A stretch of DNA of 16,564 nt from Thermoplasmata archaeon (GCA_021811505.1 JAJZOM010000269.1:1-16564), one strand, 5' to 3'. Shown: positions 7,853-14,827, counted from the first letter of the stretch. The notes: generated by a model from the letters alone, not told the origin. Numbers and translations: made by a program.

Positions 7853-7914
7853 GAGAAATATAATAAGTTAGGCGTGTAAAAGTGTGCATTCAAACACACT
7901 AAAGAACAATTTTA
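7853..7914 (-). promoter_or_regulatory. Promoter and 62-base shared upstream element, copy 1 (polyferredoxin gene)
   Basis: On the minus strand the element runs from TAAAATTGTTC at the distal end to TAACTTATTATATTTCTC at the proximal end. The TATA part (around 7859-7866) is 26-27 bases before the ATG at 7835. A copy with the same total length and no gaps lies at 12995-13056 before the cupredoxin operon. Both ends are identical, and the 33 bases between them are partly conserved, including GTGTGTT. This copy also holds a perfect inverted repeat AGTGTG/CACACT at 7881-7886 and 7895-7900. It probably binds a shared regulator. Confidence 0.7.
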
Positions 7915-8076
7915 CACAATGTTCAAGCCTGCACGTGAGAAACGCTATATTTCAACAATTCATGACACTCCTGCCAGATTTAATTTCTTATCAAGAAGGG
8001 GATTTCACTTTGGGTGAAGCAGATCCGACAGTAGCAGTCTGGTATCGCCGAAGATAATTGTTGATCGACTGTTATC

Positions 8077-9645
8077 CTAAGGCCGGGTTATCGTGATTTC
8101 AGTATGCAGATTGATCGCCGCAGCTGATCTACTTGCTACCAGCGTGTTTAGGCTCACGTGCGTTGTCAGCCACATCAAAGGTAGCATAATCGCCCAGGTG
8201 AGCAGGGAAAACTCAATCTGCCCAATTATGGAAAATTCACTCCACAATGGTCTCTGGGTTATCACAGCGTAATAATACACTATAACCGGGATAAAACTGA
8301 ATATAACAGTGATGAACTCATTTAGTATCTTTCCTACGGTTTCTCCAAGAATTTTGTATGATAAACCGAAAAAAACACCTCCAGTGAATACTGTAATGTT
8401 CATGAGTGCGAATATTGCAGGATTTGCATATGCATATCCTGTGAGGTATGGAAAATACCACATGGAGGAGATCACTATACCGAGACTTGCCATAATTATT
8501 CCTGCACGGTACGGGATTGAGGCCACTGGAAGAATCTTTGCCATGATAATCCCAAAGACGTAACCGGGCACTATCATAAGCATAGTAGATCCAAGAAAGA
8601 AAAGGGGGTTGTGCTGAAGAGAATAATAAACTCCGATTATAACGAGAAATTGTGGAGCAAACAGACATAAAACTGCAAGAGGAAAGATTATTTTCCCGCT
8701 GTATCCATTACCACGAATCCATGAGAATACAATGGGTTTTCCCTCCATGTAGAATTTTGTTGTAAGGTAAAATGTTGCTGACAGGAAAGCAAGGCTTTCG
8801 AGGATGAGCGGAAACAGGAAAAATGACAGAAGAAGGGCAGTCATAACAGGTAATAACGCGATCAACCCCTCACACTGGCAACTGAATGCACCGGTGAGTC
8901 CGTAAACCAGACTGCTAAGTTGTCTTCCTTTCAGCCCCTTTTCTCTTACCATAACTGAAACTATCCTGTAATAGTTTTCTGACACAAGCACAGATATTGC
9001 AAAAAACAGCGCATATTCTTCAGGGCTGAAAATAACCGCTAAATGAGGAGAAAAGACTACGACCCCTGCATAAAGGAAGAATGACCCTCTGCTGAAGGAA
9101 GAAGTCAGGAAGAAGTCCAGGGATGGGATAAATACTATATTATTGGAGAGTGAGCCAGAGGCAATCGTCACAAACTCGCCTATGTATAACATGAAAAGAA
9201 AAACTCCGATAAAGACGGCGAGCCTGCTGTTTTTCCTTCTGACGTATCTTTCACCGGATACAAGGGATATCGTTGCTGCGGCTGCAGGGGCAAAACTCAG
9301 TAAGAGCATAGGCAGATTACCTGAACTGAGTATCATAAGCAAAATGAAATTCAATGCTGCAAACGACTTCAGATACAGCTTCAGAGGAGAAAGTTTTTCA
9401 GGTGCGAGGGCACCCACAATGGGAATCACTGCTATGGCGAGAATTATTCCGTAGCGTTCGATTCCAAGATCACTGTTGAATATTATAAATCCAGCTGATG
9501 AACCGAGAAGGAAGTAAATTACTGTAAAAAGTGAAGTGATAACACTAAGAGATAATTCTAACTTCTGTGGCAATACTATGCTGTGTAAGGAGGCGGATTG
9601 TTTCTTTTCTTTACCAATATCAGGGGATTTCTCACTATTCAACAT
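8077..9645 (-). CDS. Large polytopic membrane protein in the respiratory cluster, unknown function
   Basis: A 522-residue hydrophobic protein with roughly 12-14 transmembrane segments after a charged 30-residue N-terminus (NSEKSPDIGKEKKQ). I do not recognise the family. Conspicuous features are TGAFSCQCEGL (residues 251-261), with two closely spaced cysteines at the edge of a membrane helix, and the conserved-looking charged pockets SPEEY (207-211) and VSENYYR (221-227). There is no CxxC ferredoxin, heme-binding CxxCH or obvious transporter motif. Its place between cytochrome b and the polyferredoxin suggests a membrane subunit of the same electron-transfer system, comparable in position to hydrophobic companions of archaeal cytochrome b clusters, but that is inference. 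The start has a strong GGAGG site and TATA box upstream. Confidence 0.75.
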   Translation of the reverse strand: MLNSEKSPDIGKEKKQSASLHSIVLPQKLELSLSVITSLFTVIYFLLGSSAGFIIFNSDLGIERYGIILAIAVIPIVGALAPEKLSPLKLYLKSFAALNFILLMILSSGNLPMLLLSFAPAAAATISLVSGERYVRRKNSRLAVFIGVFLFMLYIGEFVTIASGSLSNNIVFIPSLDFFLTSSFSRGSFFLYAGVVVFSPHLAVIFSPEEYALFFAISVLVSENYYRIVSVMVREKGLKGRQLSSLVYGLTGAFSCQCEGLIALLPVMTALLLSFFLFPLILESLAFLSATFYLTTKFYMEGKPIVFSWIRGNGYSGKIIFPLAVLCLFAPQFLVIIGVYYSLQHNPLFFLGSTMLMIVPGYVFGIIMAKILPVASIPYRAGIIMASLGIVISSMWYFPYLTGYAYANPAIFALMNITVFTGGVFFGLSYKILGETVGKILNEFITVIFSFIPVIVYYYAVITQRPLWSEFSIIGQIEFSLLTWAIMLPLMWLTTHVSLNTLVASRSAAAINLHTEITITRP

Positions 9646-9656
9646 TCATTACTCAG

Positions 9657-9693
9657 CCTCCATAATATTGGAAAAAGAAATAAGATAATAAAC
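9657..9693 (-). promoter_or_regulatory. Promoter and ribosome binding site of the 522-residue membrane protein gene
   Basis: Minus-strand GTTTATTAT (9685-9693) is a TATA candidate. A start about 26 bases downstream would give a leader of some 18 bases carrying GGAGG (9657-9661), 11 bases before the ATG at 9645. An earlier ATG at 9649 overlaps in another frame and stops after four codons. Confidence 0.5.
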
Positions 9694-9757
9694 AATTCCG
9701 GGCCTTCTCTGTATTTCAGGACGGGACCAAATTATTTTGTCATCTAGCGACAGGTTC

Positions 9758-9769
9758 AAAAAAGGAAAA
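9758..9769 (-). terminator. Oligo-T terminator candidate after cytochrome b
   Basis: On the minus strand CTTTTCCTTTTTT follows the cytochrome b stop by about 23 bases. Archaeal termination commonly uses such T-runs without a hairpin, and the next gene downstream has its own promoter. Confidence 0.4.
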
Positions 9770-9791
9770 GTGTGGAGTGTACTTTCTGGCT

Positions 9792-11420
9792 TCACTCCCC
9801 GTATGTAGCACTCCTGTATATTTTCAGCAAGGCTGCTGCAATCAGGAACAGAATTCCTAGGCCTATTCCATAAAGTGAACTTGACATAACAGAAGTAGGC
9901 GGAATAATGGAGATCTCAATGAATATAACGATTGCTGAAAGTGTGAATCCAGAGGCTGTCACTGTATATGTGCTTCCCTTGAGATAGTCTTCCCTCTCCC
10001 TTTTCCCGAACATCGCACCGCCGGTCTTTATGAACGCATAGATATACACCAGACATATGCTTACCACCATCAGTAGAAGGATCAGCGGCACTCCGTAGAT
10101 TAGGAGATAGTTTGTGATCAGGGCAATGGCTAGAATGCCAACTCCAAACGATGACAAACCAAGAATCGTAAGCGCAATGTAGAGATTTTCCGGATTGGTA
10201 AACTTAATTGCTCCCTCTTCCAAGAGATGAGAAATAAGAAGGACAAGACCTACTATCAGGACTCCCGGCACGAGGAAGAATGCAAGAACCTGCCAAGTTG
10301 GTATAGGCACGCCAGGTGTGAGTCCACCCCATATTGTCAAACCTATCAGGTAAACTATCCCGATTATTCCCATTGAAACAGTTATCGGTCTTTCTCTCAA
10401 CTTTAACGAATTGCTTGTGTCAAGATACGGAAGGGCCATGAGATACATCAGAGGAGGACCAACAAATACCACTGTTCCCCAGAATGGCCCGATTCCCTGA
10501 ACCATCTCGAAATCAAGCTCCTTGTAAACAAAAAGCAGGAACCACGGAGGATATGGCGGAACATTTGCCGCAAGGGGATTCGTGGCTGCCACCTGCGGAA
10601 ACGGCGAAAATAGCGCAGGGACACCGGGAAGTATGGCAAGCAGGGACGGGATCAGGATAATTGCCGAAATAATCAAAAGAGAGAGCTCCACCATATACAG
10701 AAGGTTGTTAGGGAACCATGGTTTGTATTCCGGGCTCCCCATATCAATAGCCGGCGCCTTGTAATCTGAATCTTTCCTTGCGGGCATAACGGTGTTGTAT
10801 TCTGCCATGAAAAAGTGAAAAGAAAACAGTATTCCTATAGATGCTGCCAGCACAATATGCCATCCAAGCATCCAGTGAAATAGTGACAGATCTGTGCCGC
10901 TTCCGAAGAATAATGATCTAAGATAGACACCAATCACAGGAGCGCCTGCCGCGATACCTCTGCCAACATCGGTTGCATCAATGGCCAGAACATCTCCGCT
11001 CATGGAGTAACCGAAAAATCCTACTGCGATAGTGAGAAGGAGAAGAAGGATACCTGTGATCCACTGGTTCTTCCTTGGATTCTTGTATGCACCAACGAAG
11101 AAATTCCGGAGAAGGTGAATGTACGTTAAAACAATCATAATATATGCGCCGTAGAGGTGCGTGGTGAGAATCAATGATCCGAATGGAACATTATTGACAA
11201 AATTCTCTGTACTGGCATAGGCACTCGCAGGGTCATAATAGAAGAGTATGATCAGCCCTGTGAACACCTCGTACATGAATGCCGTCAGAACCATTGATCC
11301 TATCCAGTAAGATGAACCCCCTTTCTTTCTCATGTAATCTGGAACTTTTCTTGGCAGAAACTGTGGTTCATTCATTATCTTCGCAATCATGGAACCTTTT
11401 TTAGATCCGCTTTTCAACAT
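9792..11420 (-). CDS. Cytochrome b of a bc1/b6f-type complex
   Basis: A 542-residue di-heme cytochrome b with extra C-terminal transmembrane helices. The four heme ligands are H88 and H102 in helix B (THLYGAYIM...YIHLLRNF) and H188 and H202 in helix D (GWHIVLAAS...FSFHFF), each pair separated by 13 residues. The Qo-site motif is PPWF (291-294), not PEWY, followed by LLFVYKELDFEMV. It oxidises quinol in the membrane together with the Rieske protein encoded just upstream. The start at 11420 has a GGTGA site five bases before it; a GTG at 11429 is in frame but overlaps that site. Only 12 bases separate it from the Rieske stop, so the two are co-transcribed. No cytochrome c1 gene is present; a cupredoxin is the likely acceptor. 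Confidence 0.95.
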   Translation of the reverse strand: MLKSGSKKGSMIAKIMNEPQFLPRKVPDYMRKKGGSSYWIGSMVLTAFMYEVFTGLIILFYYDPASAYASTENFVNNVPFGSLILTTHLYGAYIMIVLTYIHLLRNFFVGAYKNPRKNQWITGILLLLLTIAVGFFGYSMSGDVLAIDATDVGRGIAAGAPVIGVYLRSLFFGSGTDLSLFHWMLGWHIVLAASIGILFSFHFFMAEYNTVMPARKDSDYKAPAIDMGSPEYKPWFPNNLLYMVELSLLIISAIILIPSLLAILPGVPALFSPFPQVAATNPLAANVPPYPPWFLLFVYKELDFEMVQGIGPFWGTVVFVGPPLMYLMALPYLDTSNSLKLRERPITVSMGIIGIVYLIGLTIWGGLTPGVPIPTWQVLAFFLVPGVLIVGLVLLISHLLEEGAIKFTNPENLYIALTILGLSSFGVGILAIALITNYLLIYGVPLILLLMVVSICLVYIYAFIKTGGAMFGKREREDYLKGSTYTVTASGFTLSAIVIFIEISIIPPTSVMSSSLYGIGLGILFLIAAALLKIYRSATYGE

Positions 11421-11432
11421 ATTTTTCACCTA

Positions 11433-12158
11433 TTAAGACGTAGGAGTCCCAGTATTCTGTATTTTCGTCTGAGTGGTTGAAGGAAGTGGGTTGCCGCCGC
11501 TAAGGTCGTTGGTGTGACCGTATATCGTTGGCCCTACCATGTTTACGACTTTGTAAGTGTCGCTGGACGGATCATAACTCAAGACAGCGTTAGGCAACGG
11601 CTCCAGTGTAGGTCCGGTGACGATGCCAAAACCCTGATACGGATCGTAAGTGCTTCCGTGGCAGTTACAGTGTATCTTTCCCGGAAATGAACCAGAACCT
11701 GGCGGGTAGAAATGCATGATCGGTGGCTCACAACCGAGGTGCTGACAGATTGCACTCGATGCAACCACAGATTTATACGGTCCAACGCCAGGCGGGGATT
11801 GAAATGTTTTTCCTGATGCCGGAGATTTTACCGTCATGGATTTAACCTCTACATCCTTGTTGCTGCTGTCGCCTAGTCTGAGCAGGAAGTTCGGTTCTCC
11901 CTGGAGTGGATATTCAAAGGTAACGACTGAAGCAGAATTGACCTGTAAATCAGTTGTTTTAATGGGATTCCCGGAAGAATCCACCAGCGTCATGGTCGGA
12001 AAGCCTGAGGCAAGTGGCGACGACTGCGGGATAATAGTCTGAACCATCCCTCGGAGTCCTCCCACAACGGCGGCCCCAATGGCAATAGTACCCATGAACT
12101 TGAGGAATGTCCTTCTCTCAGGATTTGCGGACAAATCCTCTTTTTCCGGCGAGCTCAT
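11433..12158 (-). CDS. Rieske [2Fe-2S] protein with Tat-like signal anchor
   Basis: A 241-residue Rieske protein. Cluster ligands are C138 and H140 in CQHLGC and C164 and H167 in CNCHGS; C143 and C166 are the usual disulfide pair. The N-terminus has a twin-arginine motif (ERRTFLKFMG, R15-R16) followed by a hydrophobic stretch to about residue 36, so a folded export and membrane anchor is expected. The Rieske head would face outside and carry electrons from quinol at cytochrome b to a cupredoxin. ATG 12158 is chosen over ATG 12164 because GGTGA (12165-12169) lies six bases upstream of it. It is third-to-second in a tight operon: 16 bases after the cupredoxin stop and 12 bases before cytochrome b. 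Confidence 0.95.
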   Translation of the reverse strand: MSSPEKEDLSANPERRTFLKFMGTIAIGAAVVGGLRGMVQTIIPQSSPLASGFPTMTLVDSSGNPIKTTDLQVNSASVVTFEYPLQGEPNFLLRLGDSSNKDVEVKSMTVKSPASGKTFQSPPGVGPYKSVVASSAICQHLGCEPPIMHFYPPGSGSFPGKIHCNCHGSTYDPYQGFGIVTGPTLEPLPNAVLSYDPSSDTYKVVNMVGPTIYGHTNDLSGGNPLPSTTQTKIQNTGTPTS

Positions 12159-12174
12159 TAACATTCACCTGAAT

Positions 12175-12881
12175 TTAAGATACCGTTACCTGTCCAGACA
12201 TCCAGCCTGCCGTAGCCATTGCGCCACCCCATCCGTTCGTATCACTGCCACACGGCACATAACATTGCCATGTATACGTACCGGTCTGGTTAATGTAGAT
12301 ATTTGCGTGAACTATCGAATCTCCAGGGCTTGGCAGGTTTAGAATAACCTTCCCATTGGACAGTATGGTGAATGTGTGTGCTATGTCATAGCCTCCAGTG
12401 GAGTTACCGATCCATGGAACCTTTGAGATCAACATTCCCCCACTAACTGTAATGTTGTTGGAAACGTTGTTTGAAAGGCTCGAATTGATGTTTGTATTGT
12501 TGTAATAATACTCAACCCCACCAACAGTTCCGGTTACATTGGCATAGTTGGTGATATTTGATGTGGAGTCCGCATATATGTTAGCCTCAGTACCCTGTCC
12601 ATCATAATCCACAATTGTTATGGAAATAAGTTTGTGAGATGGCAGATTTATGTTTGAAGCTGAGGCAAGACTGCCATTAGGTTCCAAGATATAAAATACA
12701 GGTTGGTGTGGTTCTGTGTTATTGTAATAATTCTCTGATGTAACCACCAGTGTAAGAGATGTCTGTTGAGGCAAAGCCGTTGAACCGGCACTGCTTACGG
12801 AGTGATAGTAAATGGCTCCTATTCCAATTCCGCCAACTACAATAATCGCCGATATAATTGCATAAAAAACTTTTCATTCAT
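12175..12881 (-). CDS. Membrane-anchored cupredoxin (sulfocyanin/CoxII-like) with an apparent N-terminal frameshift
   Basis: The open frame encodes a secreted cupredoxin domain with DIAHTFTI (His ligand), LNLPSPG, then WQCYVPCGSDTNGWGGAM. Its natural signal anchor (YAIISAIIVVGGIGIGAIYY) lies upstream in the same frame but has no start codon. The obvious ATG at 12881, preceded by GGGAG nine bases away, is one base out of frame. One extra base in the T6 run (minus strand, 12864-12869) or in the adjacent A4 run would give MNEKFFYAIISAII and a 235-residue protein. A sequencing error, a real mutation or slippage are all possible. About nine N-x-S/T sequons suggest heavy glycosylation of an exterior domain. 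It is first in the operon with Rieske and cytochrome b, whose electron acceptor it probably is. Confidence 0.8.
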
Positions 12882-12913
12882 AATAGTTCTCTCCCGTTTT
12901 TATCATGTGCAAA

Positions 12914-12939
12914 GGCATAAAAAGATTCCCATACGGGAA
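12914..12939 (-). promoter_or_regulatory. Proximal promoter of the cupredoxin operon with inverted repeat
   Basis: Minus-strand CTTTTTATGCC (12914-12924) could be a TATA box giving a 12-base leader with GGGAG before ATG 12881. Immediately upstream lies a perfect inverted repeat, TTCCC-ATAC-GGGAA (plus strand 12926-12939), placed where a repressor or activator could affect TFB binding. Confidence 0.45.
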
Positions 12940-12966
12940 ATTTATGCTCACCTTTACGACATACAT

Positions 12967-12978
12967 AGGTAAATACCT
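12967..12978. promoter_or_regulatory. Inverted repeat at the predicted distal start site
   Basis: AGGTA-AA-TACCT is a 12-base palindrome with a two-base centre. It lies at the position where transcription from the distal TATA box should begin (about 12977), a typical operator position for an archaeal repressor. Confidence 0.4.
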
Positions 12979-12994
12979 TGAAAGGCAGACAGTT

Positions 12995-13056
12995 GAGAAA
13001 TATAATAAGTTAAGTGAGTAAGGATGAGTATAGTAACACACATTGGAACAATTTTA
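12995..13056 (-). promoter_or_regulatory. Distal promoter and 62-base shared element, copy 2 (cupredoxin operon)
   Basis: This copy aligns without gaps to 7853-7914 in the same orientation. Minus-strand TAAAATTGTTC at one end and TAACTTATTATATTTCTC at the other are identical in both, and many of the 33 intervening positions agree. By analogy with copy 1 the start would be near 12977, giving a leader of about 96 bases before the cupredoxin ATG. Confidence 0.7.
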
Positions 13057-13111
13057 TTCAGCTGACATATATGTATATGGAAAAAGGTAATGGATAGGAC
13101 TTCTGACAAAA

Positions 13112-13121
13112 CTATATAAAG
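13112..13121 (+). promoter_or_regulatory. TATA box of the ribbon-helix-helix regulator gene
   Basis: TATATAAAGG at 13112-13121 predicts a start near 13142 and a short leader carrying AAGGTG (13153-13158), seven to eight bases before the ATG at 13166. Slightly upstream, CATATATGTATATG (13065-13078) is an AT-rich palindrome that might be an operator or a second TATA. Confidence 0.5.
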
Positions 13122-13165
13122 GCGCTACAGAGTATCCTGATGTACCGGCTCAAGGTGTACAAAGA

Positions 13166-13744
13166 ATGGCAAGAATAAATGTCAGTATGAAGAATGAGTT
13201 GCTCAAGAGTATCAATGAGGAATCTGAGAAATCCGGAAAAACCGTGAGTTCGCTTCTAAGTGAAGCTGCAGTCATTTACCTTGAAACAAAGAAGGTTTGG
13301 GTAAGGGCCGACGAAATTCTCAGTTCCTTAAAACTTTTGGGGATAATGAAGGAGATTAATTCTGTGCCTATACCGGGAATCCTTCTCGACAACCTGATAA
13401 AGATAGCATTCAACAACTCAGAGGAGGAAGTGATTAAGCGATGGTACGAAAGAGGCCAGGTTATAGGAGACATTCTGAAGAAATACTCTCACAACCTCAA
13501 GGATGTGGTAAACTTAATAACAGAATATAGCCCTCTACTTCCAATGGATATCTTTGAGGTTGAGATGCAAGGCGATGTGACTTCCATGGTTATTTCGGGT
13601 GCCGGATACAGCATCGAAGCTGCCAAATGCACTGCGGAGGGGCTCCGTGGCTTCCTGAAGTCCTATGGATATTCCACTGAAAAGATTGAATTCTCCGAAG
13701 GTTTTGTAAAGATAGTTGCTAAACCTACCGTCATTTCATCGTGA
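13166..13744 (+). CDS. Ribbon-helix-helix transcriptional regulator with a C-terminal sensor-like domain
   Basis: A 192-residue protein. Residues 1-42 (ARINVSMKNELLKSINEESE, then KTVSSLLSEAAVIYLETKK) form a CopG/Arc-type ribbon-helix-helix DNA-binding domain, which acts as a dimer on palindromic sites. The remaining 150 residues form a separate alpha/beta domain I do not recognise; its end (VISGAGYSIEAAKCTAEGL and GFVKIVAKP) vaguely recalls ligand-binding V4R-like domains. The length is well above that of a toxin-antitoxin partner, and no toxin gene follows. It is divergent from the cupredoxin-Rieske-cytochrome b operon, so control of that operon, perhaps through the inverted repeats in between, is a reasonable inference. 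GGTG precedes the ATG. Confidence 0.75.
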   Translation: MARINVSMKNELLKSINEESEKSGKTVSSLLSEAAVIYLETKKVWVRADEILSSLKLLGIMKEINSVPIPGILLDNLIKIAFNNSEEEVIKRWYERGQVIGDILKKYSHNLKDVVNLITEYSPLLPMDIFEVEMQGDVTSMVISGAGYSIEAAKCTAEGLRGFLKSYGYSTEKIEFSEGFVKIVAKPTVISS

Positions 13745-13814
13745 ATTGCATCCCATATTATTTCTCAAATCGATCTCCTGAACCATTGATGTATATCGAT
13801 GAACTCCAGAAAAG

Positions 13815-13849
13815 TTTTTTATGCCCTGGTTCCCGATCTTTAAGTGATG
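13815..13849 (+). promoter_or_regulatory. Orphan TATA box and leaderless ATG
   Basis: GTTTTTTATG (13814-13823) lies about 26 bases before ATG 13847. The frame MQLDFFTITVV stops after 11 codons. It may be the surviving 5' end of a decayed gene. The T6 run could instead end the regulator transcript. Confidence 0.25.
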
Positions 13850-13894
13850 CAATTGGATTTTTTCACAATTACCGTCGTATGAAAGCCCTTTCAT

Positions 13895-14051
13895 TCATAA
13901 TGTAGTGAAATCGCGACATACTTTCATATCTTCAAGTTCGCTTTTCGGTATCATGTCTACGGCCTCGCCGCATACTTCGATATTTGGGCTATAGTTCCTT
14001 AAGAAAGTCTCTAACGTTCCTGATCCTGCCGTTCTTTAGATCTTCCCCGCT
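13895..14051 (-). pseudogene. Decayed minus-strand coding fragment
   Basis: Two frames read as one broken protein: SGEDLKNGRIRNVRDFLKEL runs into TAG near 13990, and a one-base shift continues as YSPNIEVCGEAVDMIPKSEL and then EDMKVCRDF before a stop at 13895-13897. No start codon and no recognised family. The continuity across the shift is suggestive but unproven. Confidence 0.3.
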
Positions 14052-14059
14052 TTAGGACT

Positions 14060-14263
14060 CTAGTCAAAAAGGAACTGCTTACCAGGTCGAGACATCCAAC
14101 GGACACTCGTGCTTATATTCTGAAGGTGACCGATGCTGGTTTAGAGTTGGTGAACAGGGCAATTATTTTCGTTGAGTCTACAGACAAAGATTTCTTTTCT
14201 GTTCTGGGAAAAGAGGATATTTCAAATTTGGTGAGGATGCTCTCCTTGCTGAGCAGACAATGA
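14060..14263 (+). pseudogene. MarR-family regulator remnant (C-terminal wing and dimer helix)
   Basis: The frame LVKKELLTRSRHPTDTRAYI followed by LKVTDAGLELVNRAIIFVES matches the winged-helix wing and following helix of MarR proteins, where LVxR...DxRA...LTxAG is the family signature. It then continues through FFSVLGKEDISNLVRMLSLL to a stop at 14261-14263. The DNA-recognition helices and any start codon are missing: the frame is open only from 14024 and its first 12 codons do not fit. This is a truncated, probably dead gene. Between 14264 and 14318 I see nothing else. Confidence 0.55.
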
Positions 14264-14318
14264 AACAATCGCAGGAGAAGATGAGGACCATGACCTGAAT
14301 GGCGCCAGGTTTTACCTA

Positions 14319-14444
14319 TTACACCCGATATGCTAACTTATTCTCGTCAAATAGCCTTCCGTAACCGATATTCATGAGCGTATCTGAAGAATTCCCCCCG
14401 AGGCTGAGATACCATATTCTGTACTCTTTCCGTAAAGGTGTCAT
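14319..14444 (-). CDS. Possible 41-residue ORF coupled to vapC
   Basis: The ATG (14444-14442) overlaps the vapC stop as ATGA, the same arrangement as between vapB and vapC. The product would be MTPLRKEYRIWYLSLGGNSS, then DTLMNIGYGRLFDENKLAYRV. No family is recognised. It could be a real third gene, a fragment of one, or chance; the coupling is the only positive evidence. Confidence 0.3.
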   Translation of the reverse strand: MTPLRKEYRIWYLSLGGNSSDTLMNIGYGRLFDENKLAYRV

Positions 14445-14827
14445 TCTAGATCTGAACTTTTTCGCACCAGCACCTTAGAGCTCGCAATCTTATGTAAGTT
14501 CATATCGTCTGTCACTAGCTCGTAACCTGTTTCAATAGCGGAAACAAGATAAGATGAATCATAGAATGTCAGACCCTCTTCTAAGGACAAACTTAGAGTA
14601 GAATCTGGAGAGGGTATGACCAGTTCCATGGAATCAAGTAATTCAAATAGAACAGCACCAGATTCCTTTGCTTCTTCTTTTGAAATCCTATTTCTAATTT
14701 TATGATTTTTCCACAGAATGTTGCCCATTTCATACTTGGCAAGGGGAATCGTTGCTCCGACAACAAGTATACTGTACTTACCACTCTGAAAGAGATTAAA
14801 TATTGCGGAAGCGTCCAGTAGGTTCAT
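14441..14827 (-). CDS. vapC: VapC-type PIN-domain ribonuclease toxin
   Basis: A 128-residue PIN-domain protein. The acidic catalytic residues are visible: D5 in LLDASAIF, E33 in KYEMGNILW, D90 in TFYDSSYLVSA and D107 or D108 in LVTDDMNLHKI. VapC toxins cut specific RNAs using Mg2+ and are held inactive by the cognate VapB. The ATG overlaps the stop of the upstream antitoxin gene by four bases, so both are made from one transcript. The length and motif order are normal, and nothing suggests inactivation. Confidence 0.9.
   Translation of the reverse strand: MNLLDASAIFNLFQSGKYSILVVGATIPLAKYEMGNILWKNHKIRNRISKEEAKESGAVLFELLDSMELVIPSPDSTLSLSLEEGLTFYDSSYLVSAIETGYELVTDDMNLHKIASSKVLVRKSSDLE

Noticed and set aside
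7836..7889. ATG at 7889 as the polyferredoxin start
   Set aside because: It lies upstream of the TATA box, and the added residues (HTFTRLTYYISRQSTDQ) do not align with the paralogue, whose N-terminus matches from 7835.
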